Shown: positions 7,573 through 15,724, counted from the first letter of the stretch. The stretch: 24,701 nt of DNA from Clostridium disporicum (GCF_001405015.1 NZ_CYZX01000011.1:117574-142274), one strand, 5' to 3'. Numbers and translations: made by a program. Notes: a model not told the origin generated them from the sequence alone.

Positions 7573-8244
7573 TTATACAGCACCTTCTTCAGATGGAGAA
7601 GTAGTAGTATTATTATTTTCTGTTTCTTCTGTAACTCTTTCCATCTTAGATATAGATACTTCATATGCAATCTTCTTGATTACTTCATTATCATTTACCT
7701 TTTTTTGATATTCTCTACTTTGAAGTCTACCCCATACCCTTATATTATCTCCAACTTCAAGTGTTTGACAAAATCTTGAGTTTCTTCCCCAAGCTATAGT
7801 TGGAATATAATCTGATTTATTATATGCTCTATTTACAGCCAATAAAACATCTGCGATTTCTCTTCCAAACGGAGTTTTTCTGTAAACAGGTTCTTTACAT
7901 ATATATCCATCTAAGAATATTTCATTTGGATTTTTACTTCTTTCTATACATGGCTCTATGTTTCTAGCAAACACAGTTAATATCAGTTTATTAGAACCAT
8001 CAACAAACTTATTATAAGATCTTAATTGTCCTAAAACTATTATTTCATTTCCTACAGATATATTCATATTACTTATAAGCCTTTCGGATATTGTAATATT
8101 TAATAAGTCTACAGAATCACTTAACCTTGGCACCTCCATGTAAAAAGTATAGAATCCCTCTCCATACATTTCATGACTGAATTCTAATTCACTTACAATT
8201 TTTCCTTCAAGATAAATCTTGTTATTTAACATCAAATTATCCAT
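7573..8244 (-). CDS. Tandem OB-fold single-stranded DNA-binding protein
   Basis: The 223-residue product looks like two SSB/PriB-type OB folds in a row, about 6-100 and 105-200. Each begins with a short NxIYLEG / EIFLDG strand and shows paired strand patterns. The second contains the SSB-like PTIAWGRNSRFCQTLEVGDNIRVWGRLQSREYQ. The tail (about 203-223) is rich in Glu, Asn, Thr and Ser and ends EEGAV, not the acidic DDDIPF-like tip used by housekeeping SSB to recruit partners. It may therefore be an auxiliary SSB; some clostridial annotations call similar proteins simply single-stranded DNA-binding protein. The ribosome binding site is GAGAGGGG. It has its own sigma-A promoter (see 8314-8343) and is single-gene. 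Confidence 0.75.
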   Translation of the reverse strand: MDNLMLNNKIYLEGKIVSELEFSHEMYGEGFYTFYMEVPRLSDSVDLLNITISERLISNMNISVGNEIIVLGQLRSYNKFVDGSNKLILTVFARNIEPCIERSKNPNEIFLDGYICKEPVYRKTPFGREIADVLLAVNRAYNKSDYIPTIAWGRNSRFCQTLEVGDNIRVWGRLQSREYQKKVNDNEVIKKIAYEVSISKMERVTEETENNNTTTSPSEEGAV

Positions 8245-8313
8245 CGTTACCCCTCTCTCCCTTAGTAATTAGTTTGATTTTTTATTGCTTTTACCCCACA
8301 AGGATTTATTTCC

Positions 8314-8343
8314 ATTATAATACAATATTATCTTCAATTTCAA
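8314..8343 (-). promoter_or_regulatory. Sigma-A promoter of the tandem OB-fold gene
   Basis: On the minus strand, TTGAAA (8343-8338), 18 bases, TATAAT (8319-8314). The start would fall about 60 bases before the ATG at 8244. Perfect -10 and a near-consensus -35. Confidence 0.6.
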
Positions 8344-8357
8344 TATATTTCTAATAT

Positions 8358-9110
8358 TTATTTTTTATGTTGCTCTCCATTTTCATCTATATAGTACTCA
8401 TCATAATCTGTAAGCTCTCCAACTGTAACAAATTCATATCCTTCTTCTTGGAGTTTAGGAATTATTCTATCTAAATTACTTGGAGTATACTTTGCATTAT
8501 TATGAAATAGCATTATTGATCCAGCGCTTACATTTTTCATAACTCTTTCATATTCAATATCTTTACCTGATTGCTTCCAGTCAACCGAATCACAATTCCA
8601 CTGTATACATTTATATCCATTTTCTAAAACAAATTGTAATGCTTTATCATTATAATCTCCACTTGGAAATCTAAATAGCGTAGGCTTGACCCCGATAGTT
8701 TCGTATATAATATTATCTGTCTTTGTTAATTCCTCTAACATTCTAGTCTCATCAATTTTTGAAAAACTTGGATGAACATAACTATGATTTCCTATTTCAT
8801 GTCCCATCTCATTAATCTTTATTAGCTTTTCTTTATTCCCTTCTGGATAAATAATCCACTTGCCCATTACAAAAAATGTCGCTTTTACATTATATTTATT
8901 TAGTACATCTAATATGTCATACAGATATTCATTTTCAGCCCAATTAACATCAAAGGTTAATGCCACTTGCTTTTTATCTGTATTCACTTTAAAAATAGGC
9001 TTCTTATCAAGATTACCATTAACTAACATAGATTTTGCTCCTATAATAGATGTAACCATAGTTCCAATAATCAAAAATATAGCTATTATAATCTTTCTTT
9101 TTCTAAACAT
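8358..9110 (-). CDS. Membrane-anchored polysaccharide deacetylase, PdaB-like
   Basis: This NodB-type carbohydrate esterase family 4 protein has 250 residues and probably removes acetyl groups from peptidoglycan or another N-acetylated glycan outside the membrane. An N-terminal basic stretch and hydrophobic segment (about 6-24) make a signal anchor. Motifs seen: ALTFDVNW (50-57), NHSYVHP (108-114) with metal-binding His109 and His113, RFPSGDYN (147-154), WNCDSVDW (171-178), and LFHNN (201-205) with His203. The usual TFDDG motif 1 is TFDVN here, so the second Asp (a metal ligand in most members) is Val55; the sporulation deacetylase PdaB carries a similar TFDxxW variant. That makes a cortex-related role attractive but not proven. 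CAAAGGAGG precedes the ATG. Confidence 0.88.
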   Translation of the reverse strand: MFRKRKIIIAIFLIIGTMVTSIIGAKSMLVNGNLDKKPIFKVNTDKKQVALTFDVNWAENEYLYDILDVLNKYNVKATFFVMGKWIIYPEGNKEKLIKINEMGHEIGNHSYVHPSFSKIDETRMLEELTKTDNIIYETIGVKPTLFRFPSGDYNDKALQFVLENGYKCIQWNCDSVDWKQSGKDIEYERVMKNVSAGSIMLFHNNAKYTPSNLDRIIPKLQEEGYEFVTVGELTDYDEYYIDENGEQHKK

Positions 9111-9194
9111 ATCACTCCTCCTTTGTCCATAATAATTTATATTCTTTATTTATAATATTAATGCCTATATTATTCCACAATTCTAAATTTATGT

Positions 9195-9200
9195 TATAAT
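9195..9200 (+). promoter_or_regulatory. Extended -10 promoter element of the DUF4364 gene
   Basis: TGTTATAAT (9192-9200) is a perfect -10 with the TGn extension; the -35 region (TTCCAC, 16 bases upstream) is poor, as expected of an extended -10 promoter. The start lies about 25 bases before the ATG. Confidence 0.5.
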
Positions 9201-9231
9201 AAAATAGACCCTTATATAATGGAGGTTTAGT

Positions 9232-9765
9232 ATGTACGAAAATTCAGCAGAATTAGCAGAAAATAAATTATTAGTTTTATATGTTATAAAATCATTAAAG
9301 CATCCAATATCAAATACTCAGTTAACTGAAATAATTTTAGAAAATAATTTTATTAATTATTTTACTTTACAGCAATATATAACTGAGCTATTATCTTCTG
9401 AGTTTCTAAAATATATAGAAAAAAATGATAAAAAGCTTTTAACGATTACTACTAAAGGTGAAAAGGTGCTTTCGTTCTTCACGCAACGAATTTCACCAAT
9501 AAAAAGAGATATAATTGATAATTATATCTCCTCAGTAATTGATAATATAAAAAAGGAATTAACTATTTATAGCGATTATACTATAGAAAATAGCGATTCT
9601 TTTATTGTTAATCTTAAAGCTCTCGAAGATGAGATGCTATTAATCGACTTGAAGGTGTCTGTTCCAACAAAATCTCAAGCTAAAGCATTATGCAGCAAAT
9701 GGAAAGATAATCCTTCAGATATTTATACTAGAATTATGCAAAGTTTATTTTCTGATGAAGATTAA
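9232..9765 (+). CDS. DUF4364 family protein, winged-helix type
   Basis: The 177-residue product matches the clostridial DUF4364 family by overall pattern. Its N-terminal part, about 10-75, has the length and rhythm of a winged helix: LLVLYVIKSLKHPISNTQLTEIILE, then YFTLQQYITELLSSEFL, then LLTITTKGEKVLSFF as the wing and third strand. The C-terminal half is an alpha/beta domain of unknown purpose with SFIVNLKALEDEMLLIDLKVSVPTKSQA. It is probably a DNA-binding regulator; its targets are unknown. The start has TGGAGG upstream. Its stop shares the four bases TTAA with the convergent beta-propeller gene, leaving no space for a terminator. Confidence 0.82.
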   Translation: MYENSAELAENKLLVLYVIKSLKHPISNTQLTEIILENNFINYFTLQQYITELLSSEFLKYIEKNDKKLLTITTKGEKVLSFFTQRISPIKRDIIDNYISSVIDNIKKELTIYSDYTIENSDSFIVNLKALEDEMLLIDLKVSVPTKSQAKALCSKWKDNPSDIYTRIMQSLFSDED

Positions 9766-10637
9766 AACAAAGTCATGGCATTGGGTTCAGACTCGATTGC
9801 TATGACTTTATTTATTTTGTTATTTTCTATAACATATATCTTTCCTTTTAAGTAATCTGAAACAAATATTTTATTTTCATGAGTAATCATTCCTTTAGGC
9901 ATTCCTCCAACATATATACTTTCTTGAAGAATCATGTTGCCCTTATTTATTACGCTTATTGTTCCATCAGTAAAATTTGATACATATATGTTTTCCTCCC
10001 CCTCTATAACATCCATAGGGGAACTACCTACAGTAATTCTCTTTATACTTTTTAATGTTTTAGCTGAAATCACATCTAAAAAACCACTTTTATCATGACC
10101 TAAGTAACTTTCACATACATACAAAAATTCTTTATCTTTAGATAACAATACCTTTGTAGGATACTCATTAGCATCTATCTTTTTTATAACATTATTATTA
10201 TCCATATTAATAACTGTAATATCATTACTTTCAAAATTTGCTATGAATGCTATTCCTTTTTCAATATCAGCTTCTACGCTATAAGGCCAGCTTCCTGTAG
10301 CAATTTCATATAATGCTTTATCCTCTAGAATATCATATACTACTACTGAATTTGATTCCCCACAAATAGTATAAACTTTCTTTTTATATACTATTAAATC
10401 ATTAGGCGATGGTCCTATTTTTGCATTTTTTATCTCTTTAAGATATTTTTTATCAAAAAATGATATTGAGTCACTGTAACTATTAGTAGTTATAAACCCA
10501 TCATCATAGACCTCGATTCCATTAGGTCCTATAGGTTTCTCACCTAAATTAAATGTTATCTTTTCTAAATGCAAATCATTTAAAATAATTCTTGAAAGGG
10601 AATCTGCTCCTGTGTTACAAACTAATATAGAGTTCAC
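9762..10637 (-). CDS. YncE/YVTN-type beta-propeller protein, cytoplasmic
   Basis: The 291-residue protein is built of repeating blades of about 40 residues. Each repeats a pattern of VGxxP..., IxVY..., FVSNxxDxTISVI, then a short linker. Clear units are GSWPYSVEADIEKGIAFIAN, NEYPTKVLLSKDKEFLYVCE, GSSPMDVIEGEENIYVSN and GGMPKGMITHENKIFVSD. This is the YncE-like beta-propeller family, whose members are often secreted; here there is no signal peptide. The function is unknown; binding of protein or a small ligand is the usual guess. The start is a GTG at 10637, chosen because AAAGGAGGTG lies eight bases upstream and no ATG is better placed. It overlaps DUF4364 by four bases, tail to tail. Confidence 0.8.
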   Translation of the reverse strand: MNSILVCNTGADSLSRIILNDLHLEKITFNLGEKPIGPNGIEVYDDGFITTNSYSDSISFFDKKYLKEIKNAKIGPSPNDLIVYKKKVYTICGESNSVVVYDILEDKALYEIATGSWPYSVEADIEKGIAFIANFESNDITVINMDNNNVIKKIDANEYPTKVLLSKDKEFLYVCESYLGHDKSGFLDVISAKTLKSIKRITVGSSPMDVIEGEENIYVSNFTDGTISVINKGNMILQESIYVGGMPKGMITHENKIFVSDYLKGKIYVIENNKINKVIAIESEPNAMTLF

Positions 10638-10700
10638 CCTTATTTCACCTCCTTTAGGTTGAAACCTCTTGTACTTTTAATATATGCATCTTTATAAAAC

Positions 10701-10728
10701 TTGGCACATTTTTTCAATATTACATAAT
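10701..10728 (+). promoter_or_regulatory. Possible promoter of the TSCPD gene
   Basis: TTGGCA (10701-10706), 16 bases, CATAAT (10723-10728) is a reasonable sigma-A promoter, giving about 70 bases of leader. A second TATAAT at 10767-10772 has no -35. Confidence 0.3.
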
Positions 10729-10805
10729 TTTATTTTGATTCTTTCTTTTTATTGTATAAGGATTTATAATATTATTGTTATTACTTATTATGGGGAGGCA
10801 TTTAA

Positions 10806-11051
10806 ATGTATATTTACAAGACTTCTGGTGTTTGTTCAACAGAAATACATATTGATGTAAAAGATGATAAAATTGAAAATGTTAATTTCGTAAGAGGTTG
10901 TGCTGGAAATTTACTTGGTATTTCTTCACTAGTTAAAGGTATGAATGTTAACGATGCAATTGATAAATTACAAGGAATTCAATGTGGTTCTAAAGGAACT
11001 TCTTGCCCTGATCAATTAGCTAAAGCTTTATTATCAATGAAAAATGCTTAA
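10806..11051 (+). CDS. Stand-alone TSCPD domain protein (TIGR03905 type)
   Basis: The 81-residue product is almost entirely a TSCPD domain, a Cys-containing module also found at the C-terminus of some B12-dependent ribonucleotide reductases. Four cysteines are arranged as Cys10, Cys32, Cys60 and Cys67. The signature TSCPDQ is at 65-70 and NFVRGCAGNLLGISSLVKG at 27-45. The cysteine layout suggests metal binding, but that is inference; the function of the free-standing form is not known to me. A GGGGAGG ribosome binding site precedes the ATG. It is monocistronic and ends with a bidirectional terminator. Confidence 0.88.
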   Translation: MYIYKTSGVCSTEIHIDVKDDKIENVNFVRGCAGNLLGISSLVKGMNVNDAIDKLQGIQCGSKGTSCPDQLAKALLSMKNA

Positions 11052-11056
11052 TATAC

Positions 11057-11087
11057 AAAAAGAGTTGCTTTAAAACGACTCTTTTTT
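11057..11087. terminator. Bidirectional terminator between the TSCPD and amidase genes
   Basis: AAAAAGAGTTG (11057-11067) pairs with CGACTCTTTTTT (11076-11087), one G-U pair, 8-base loop. A T-run follows in both directions. The two convergent stops lie at 11051 (+) and 11093 (-). Confidence 0.85.
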
Positions 11088-11092
11088 CTTTA

Positions 11093-11710
11093 TTACTTAA
11101 TACTTTTAAGCTCTTTTATAATATCATTTTTAATTTCTTCTAATGGAAAATTCTTTCCTGGACAAAGAGTATTTCCTAACTCTTTATGAGGAAGAATATC
11201 CTTTATATTATATTTTAAACATATATATATTGAAAGCTTCTTTAACGCTTCTATTTGTTCATCTGTTAAATACTCTTCTTCGAAGTTTCCCTCTAAGCAA
11301 ACACCTATAGATTTCTTATTATATCCTTTCACATGAGATCCTTCAGCCTCATCCTCTCTTCCCTTGTAAATAGTTCCATCTTTCCTTATATAATAATGAT
11401 ATCCAATTCCCTTCCAACCTTTATTTTTATGTAATTTATCTATATCTTCTGGAGATATGTTCTTTATTGCTGTATGATGATAAACCAATATTGTAGGTTC
11501 ATTATCAATATCTAATTCTTCTGCCCATTCATATCTTAAATACTGTATATCTAAATCCTTATACATACTCTCAATTTCTTCTGTTTTAATATTAACATTG
11601 TATATATCTTTATAGCTCCATCCAACAGCTTTTAAAATTTTAGGTTTAAATAAAAATATTATACAAGCAATCACTATTATATATGTTATATATTTTAATC
11701 CATTTTTCAT
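11093..11710 (-). CDS. Membrane-anchored N-acetylmuramoyl-L-alanine amidase (Amidase_2/PGRP type)
   Basis: The 205-residue protein should hydrolyse the bond between muramic acid and the stem peptide of peptidoglycan. Residues about 5-22 form one hydrophobic segment, giving a signal anchor with an external catalytic domain. The zinc site is visible: the VYHHTA motif with His78/His79, and PHKELGNTLCPGKNFP (174-189) with His175 and Cys183. GIGYHYYIRKDGTIYKGR (101-118) is the classic core of the family. AGAGGTG precedes the ATG. It is single-gene. A role in cell-wall turnover, sporulation or germination is possible; nothing nearby decides it. Confidence 0.9.
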   Translation of the reverse strand: MKNGLKYITYIIVIACIIFLFKPKILKAVGWSYKDIYNVNIKTEEIESMYKDLDIQYLRYEWAEELDIDNEPTILVYHHTAIKNISPEDIDKLHKNKGWKGIGYHYYIRKDGTIYKGREDEAEGSHVKGYNKKSIGVCLEGNFEEEYLTDEQIEALKKLSIYICLKYNIKDILPHKELGNTLCPGKNFPLEEIKNDIIKELKSIK

Positions 11711-11835
11711 AAAAACACCTCTTCATATTATATCTATTATAATTTTCACATGAAGAGAACCGTTATATTTTAACCAATAAAATAATCTTTTCTAGTACAA
11801 TCACCTAAATTAATTACTTTTATTTTATAATTTGT

Positions 11836-11867
11836 AAATAAAAAAAGAAAAGATTAAAAATCTTTTC
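11836..11867 (-). terminator. Intrinsic terminator after deoD
   Basis: On the minus strand, GAAAAGATT (11867-11859), short loop, AATCTTTTC (11855-11847), then a seven-base T-run. It starts 11 bases past the deoD stop at 11878. Confidence 0.85.
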
Positions 11868-11877
11868 CTTTAAAATA

Positions 11878-12588
11878 CTATTTTATTAATTCTAAAGCAA
11901 TTTCCATCATATCTGTGAAAGTATTTTGTCTTTCTTCTGGTGAAGTTTCTTCTCCTTTAAAAATATGATCTGAAATTGTTAGTATAGATAGAGCTTCTAC
12001 TCCATATTTTGCAGCAAGTGTATAAAGCTCTGCAGTTTCCATTTCAACTGCTAATACACCATATTCTGCCCAAGTCTTTAATGAAAAATGATTTGTATCA
12101 TCATAAAATAAATCACTTGATAAAACATTTCCTACCTTTACATTTGCATTCTTTGCTTTTGCTATATTATAAGCTTCATATAATAATTGAAAATTAGCAC
12201 TTGGTGCATAATCTAAACCATTAAATCTTCTTTTGTTAATTCCAGAATTTGTTGATGCACTTTGAGCAAGTACTATATCTCTTACATTCACATTATCGTT
12301 ACAAGATCCAGCTGAACCTATTCTTATTAATCTCTTAGCACCATAAAATTGTATTAATTCATTTACATAAATAGAATGTGAAGGTAATCCCATTCCTGTA
12401 CCTTGAACTGATACTCTTTTACCTTTATATGTTCCTGTATAACCATACATTCCTCTAACTTCATTATAACAAACTACATCTTCTAAAAAATTTTCAGCTA
12501 TAAATTTCGCTCTTAAAGGATCTCCTGGTAGCAATACTGTTTCTGCTATAGAACCTTCTTTAGCCATAATATGTAAATGTTTTGACAT
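11878..12588 (-). CDS. deoD: Purine-nucleoside phosphorylase, DeoD type
   Basis: DeoD splits purine (deoxy)ribonucleosides with phosphate in salvage. The start used is the ATG at 12588, directly after AGGAGG; a longer reading from TTG at 12606 contains the ribosome binding site. From the ATG the protein has 236 residues, the classic hexameric DeoD length. His4, GDPLRAK (22-28, phosphate loop), RGMYGYTGTYKG, GTGMGLPSHSIY, RIGSAGSC and VEMETAELY are all typical. The catalytic Asp is in ISDHIF near 206-211. It lies 73 bases downstream of folC on the same strand, with a possible promoter in between, and ends at its own terminator. Confidence 0.96.
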   Translation of the reverse strand: MSKHLHIMAKEGSIAETVLLPGDPLRAKFIAENFLEDVVCYNEVRGMYGYTGTYKGKRVSVQGTGMGLPSHSIYVNELIQFYGAKRLIRIGSAGSCNDNVNVRDIVLAQSASTNSGINKRRFNGLDYAPSANFQLLYEAYNIAKAKNANVKVGNVLSSDLFYDDTNHFSLKTWAEYGVLAVEMETAELYTLAAKYGVEALSILTISDHIFKGEETSPEERQNTFTDMMEIALELIK

Positions 12589-12613
12589 ATTTATTCCTCC
12601 TAACAACTCATGT

Positions 12614-12642
12614 ATTATACATAGTATATTACATACTAATAT
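12614..12642 (-). promoter_or_regulatory. Possible deoD promoter with overlapping palindrome
   Basis: On the minus strand a perfect TATAAT lies at 12619-12614; the -35 region is poor (ATATTA). Just upstream of the -10 is TAGTAT-ATTAC-ATACTA (12622-12638 on the plus strand), a 6-bp dyad that could be an operator or simply AT-rich coincidence. Confidence 0.35.
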
Positions 12643-12661
12643 AATAGTAAATACAGGCTTT

Positions 12662-13972
12662 TTATTTTTTATTAATATAATTTCTAGTAATTAATTTTCG
12701 CATATCACCAATCATATACAATGATCCACTTGCAATTATTAAATCATTTTCTTTTGCATCTTTTAAAGCATTATTAAATGCTTCTTCATAATCTTCATAT
12801 GCTTTACAATTTTCATTATACTTTATAATTTCATCTCTTAAGTCTTGAGCTAATTCAGCTCTTATAGAGTGTGGAGTTACAGCATAAACCTTTTTAGCTA
12901 ATGGTGTAATCTCTTTAACCATCATCTCTACATCTTTATCGGCTAAAATACCTAAAATCAAATATACATCTTTATAATTGAAGTATTTTTGTATATTATT
13001 TTTTAAAGTAGTTATTCCTTGAATATTATGTGCTCCATCAATAACTATTAAGGGATTATTACTTAATACTTCTAATCTTCCCTTCCACATTACTTCTCTT
13101 ACACTATTCTCAATCGCTTTATTATTTAAATGTATAAATCCTTGTTTCTCTACAACTTCCATAACCTTTATAGCCAAAGCTAAGTTATATATTTGATGCT
13201 CTCCTAATAAAGGTAATTCTAATATATACTCTTTTTCGCCTTTTATCTTTACTTTTTGAAATGGTTTATCACCTTTAACAATATCTAATAATTCGGCATC
13301 ATTAAAATTAACTATATATAACTTTGAATTTTCTTTTTCGCATTTCTTAATAACTACATCCATAACTTCTTCCTGTTGAGGAAATACTATAGTAGGAATA
13401 TTTCTTTTTATTATTCCACATTTTTCTCCAGCAATTTCTCTTAGATTATTTCCTAATAAATTAGTATGATCAAAGCTAATAGATGTAATTACTGATACTA
13501 TAGGGATAATTACATTAGTTGAATCTAATCTTCCGCCTAATCCAACTTCAACTACTCCAAAATCTATCTTCTCTCTTTCAAAATAAAGAAGCATTAAAAC
13601 AGTAATCATTTCAAATTCAGTTGGGTGCCCATATCCTTCCTCTTCAACCTTATCTATATAGGGCTTAATATAAGTCACCAGTTCCGCTAAAACATCTTTA
13701 GGAATATTTTCTCCATTTATTTGAATTCTCTCTTCAAACTCTTCCAGAAAAGGTGAAGTATACATACCAACTTTATATCCTAATCCATTTAGCATTTTTG
13801 TTATCATTGCTGTGGTAGACCCTTTACCATTAGTGCCTGCAACATGTATTAATTTCAAATTATCTTGTGGATTTCCTAAAAGTTCTAATAATCTAAAAGT
13901 TCTCTCTAGTCCATAATTCGACCCAAAATTTCCAACTTCAGTTATGTATTTCATTGCTTCATTATAATTCAT
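12662..13972 (-). CDS. folC: Bifunctional folylpolyglutamate/dihydrofolate synthase
   Basis: FolC adds glutamates to folates, and in many bacteria also joins dihydropteroate and glutamate. The 436-residue Mur-ligase-type protein shows the ATP-binding VAGTNGKGSTTAM (44-56), the SPFLEEFEERIQING segment (about 73-87), VEVGLGGRLDSTN (about 148-160) and SFDHTNLLGN (about 171-180). DGAHNIQG (about 309-316) opens the C-terminal domain. The ribosome binding site AGAGG precedes the ATG. It follows DUF3892 on the strand (terminator between) and precedes deoD. Whether this copy has both activities cannot be told from motifs alone. Confidence 0.94.
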   Translation of the reverse strand: MNYNEAMKYITEVGNFGSNYGLERTFRLLELLGNPQDNLKLIHVAGTNGKGSTTAMITKMLNGLGYKVGMYTSPFLEEFEERIQINGENIPKDVLAELVTYIKPYIDKVEEEGYGHPTEFEMITVLMLLYFEREKIDFGVVEVGLGGRLDSTNVIIPIVSVITSISFDHTNLLGNNLREIAGEKCGIIKRNIPTIVFPQQEEVMDVVIKKCEKENSKLYIVNFNDAELLDIVKGDKPFQKVKIKGEKEYILELPLLGEHQIYNLALAIKVMEVVEKQGFIHLNNKAIENSVREVMWKGRLEVLSNNPLIVIDGAHNIQGITTLKNNIQKYFNYKDVYLILGILADKDVEMMVKEITPLAKKVYAVTPHSIRAELAQDLRDEIIKYNENCKAYEDYEEAFNNALKDAKENDLIIASGSLYMIGDMRKLITRNYINKK

Positions 13973-14074
13973 CTTTTTACCTCTTTGCTTTAAAATCTAA
14001 TGTATATTTACTCCCATTATTTAGACATAATTATAAATAAAAACTTTTAAAATATCAAATTTTACACAATAAAA

Positions 14075-14102
14075 AGATACCATTAAAATATTAATGGTAT
14101 CT
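14075..14102 (-). terminator. Terminator after the DUF3892 gene
   Basis: AGATACCATTAA (14075-14086), loop AATA, TTAATGGTATCT (14091-14102): a perfect 12-bp stem. TTTTA follows on the minus strand, 18 bases past the stop at 14121. Confidence 0.85.
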
Positions 14103-14120
14103 ATGATTAATATCTATATT

Positions 14121-14336
14121 TTATAATGAAGATAGGTTATTTCCTTCATTTCCATCTGGCTTAGTTCTTAGGTACTCCTCACCTTTTCTTGAATGAGCAA
14201 TTATAACTCCTTCAATCTCGCCATTTTTTGCTCTATTAACACCATCTGCTTTTTCAAGCTTTTCTCCACTATCTAATATATAATGAGTTATTTCTCCACT
14301 ACTATCTTTTATAGTGTCTGTAATTCTTTGTGCCAT
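14121..14336 (-). CDS. DUF3892 domain-containing protein
   Basis: The 71-residue product matches the small DUF3892 family. Features are the opening RITDTIKDSSGEITHY, a basic central block KADGVNRAKNGEIEGVI, and the C-terminal SRKGEEYLRTKPDGNEGNNL with the typical YLRTKPDG. The predicted fold is a small beta-rich domain; the function is not known to me. It has no membrane segment. GAGGTGATG precedes the ATG. It sits 43 bases after the MATE gene stop on the same strand and may be co-transcribed with it. Confidence 0.8.
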   Translation of the reverse strand: MAQRITDTIKDSSGEITHYILDSGEKLEKADGVNRAKNGEIEGVIIAHSRKGEEYLRTKPDGNEGNNLSSL

Positions 14337-14379
14337 AAAACATCACCTCTTAGTAATATTTTAAGCTAGTACAGATATT

Positions 14380-15699
14380 TTATACGTATTTTTCTTTAAA
14401 AGTTCTATTACTTATATATATAGCTACAATGAAAGTAATTAATTCTGTTATCGGTACACTAAGCCATATTCCACTTACTCCTAAAAAACATGGTAATACA
14501 AATATTAATATTCCTACAACTATTAACCCACGTAATGATGAAATAATTATTGCTACTTTTGGCATCTCTATAGCTTGAAAGTATCCAGCTAATACCATGT
14601 TCGCTCCCATTATTATAAATGCTGTAAAGTACATTCTAATGGCAACAACTGCAATTTGTTTTATCTCTTCAGTTGGAGTTACAAATACTTTAATCAATTC
14701 TTCTGGGAATAAAAACCCTAAAATAGTAGCCGTTAATCCAAATATAATAGCAACATAGAATGCTATCTTTCTAAACTCCATAGATCTTTTATATTTTTTA
14801 GCTCCTATATTTACACTCACTATAGGCTGTATTGTCTGACAAATTCCATTACTTATAGAAATAAAAATTATAGCTGTGTTAGATATTATGCTATATGCTG
14901 TTACGCCAGTCTCTCCTATAAATTTCAATAGTTGAAAATTAAATAAGTATATTATTACTCCTGTAGACATTTCTATAAAGAAACTTGGAATTCCATTGCT
15001 AATTATTCTAGATAAATATTTATATCTAAAGCATCTATAATTTAGTCTCAAAGTATTTTTTTTAGATAAAAAATGTGTTAACAATATCCCCATACTTATA
15101 GTATATGAAAGAACTGTTGCAAGTCCTGCACCATACATTCCCATATTCAGAGGAAATACAAATATATAATCTAATATAATATTTATTAATCCACCAGTAA
15201 TTGTAGCTATCATAGCAAGCTTTGGATTCTTATCTATTCTCACAAATCCTTGAAGTGTAGACCCTATTGTAAAAGGAACAAAACCTAAAGCAACTATTTT
15301 CATATATTCTTCTATCAAACTAATAGTTATATCAGTAGCTCCTAGCATTAGGGCTATATCATCCATAAAAAATTTACCCACAACTAGAAAAAGTGCTGCT
15401 GAAGCTATAGATATATATACTGATAAACTAAATATATCTATGGCCTTATCATTATGCCCCCTTCCTCTTTCTATTCCTAAAACAGTAGAACCACCTACTC
15501 CTATTAAATATCCAACTCCAAAGACTAAAGAGTATATTGGTAACACTATATTCAAAGCTGCAAGTCCGTCACCACCTACTCCTTGTCCAATAAAAATCGT
15601 ATCAAATAGAATATATATAGATGTAACTAATGCAGCTCCTACCGTTGGAAAGAAATATTTTAAAAATAATTTTTTTACATCATCCTTTACTAAATCCAT
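14380..15699 (-). CDS. MATE family efflux transporter, MepA-like
   Basis: This 439-residue membrane protein belongs to the multidrug and toxic compound extrusion family, which exports cations and drugs using a Na+ or H+ gradient. About 12 hydrophobic helices are visible. The N-terminal VGGDGLAALNIVLPIYSLVFG and the following GGSTVLGIERGRGHND are diagnostic of the DinF/MepA subgroup. The second half repeats the pattern (YSIISNTAIIFISISNGICQTIQPIVSVNIGAKKYKR). The substrate is unknown. The ATG has AGGGGGAA upstream. It lies 57 bases after the valS stop, behind the valS terminator, with no obvious promoter of its own in that gap. Confidence 0.92.
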   Translation of the reverse strand: MDLVKDDVKKLFLKYFFPTVGAALVTSIYILFDTIFIGQGVGGDGLAALNIVLPIYSLVFGVGYLIGVGGSTVLGIERGRGHNDKAIDIFSLSVYISIASAALFLVVGKFFMDDIALMLGATDITISLIEEYMKIVALGFVPFTIGSTLQGFVRIDKNPKLAMIATITGGLINIILDYIFVFPLNMGMYGAGLATVLSYTISMGILLTHFLSKKNTLRLNYRCFRYKYLSRIISNGIPSFFIEMSTGVIIYLFNFQLLKFIGETGVTAYSIISNTAIIFISISNGICQTIQPIVSVNIGAKKYKRSMEFRKIAFYVAIIFGLTATILGFLFPEELIKVFVTPTEEIKQIAVVAIRMYFTAFIIMGANMVLAGYFQAIEMPKVAIIISSLRGLIVVGILIFVLPCFLGVSGIWLSVPITELITFIVAIYISNRTFKEKYV

Positions 15700-15724
15700 G
15701 ATTCCCCCTAATTTTCTATATAAA

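Noticed and set aside
8860..9132. 90-codon plus-strand frame opposite the deacetylase gene
   Set aside because: No ribosome binding site and complete overlap with a motif-confirmed gene.
10702..10717. TGGCAC with a T-rich spacer resembling a sigma-54 promoter
   Set aside because: The essential GC of the -12 element is missing (TTCAA where TTGCA is needed), and no enhancer-binding regulator is near.
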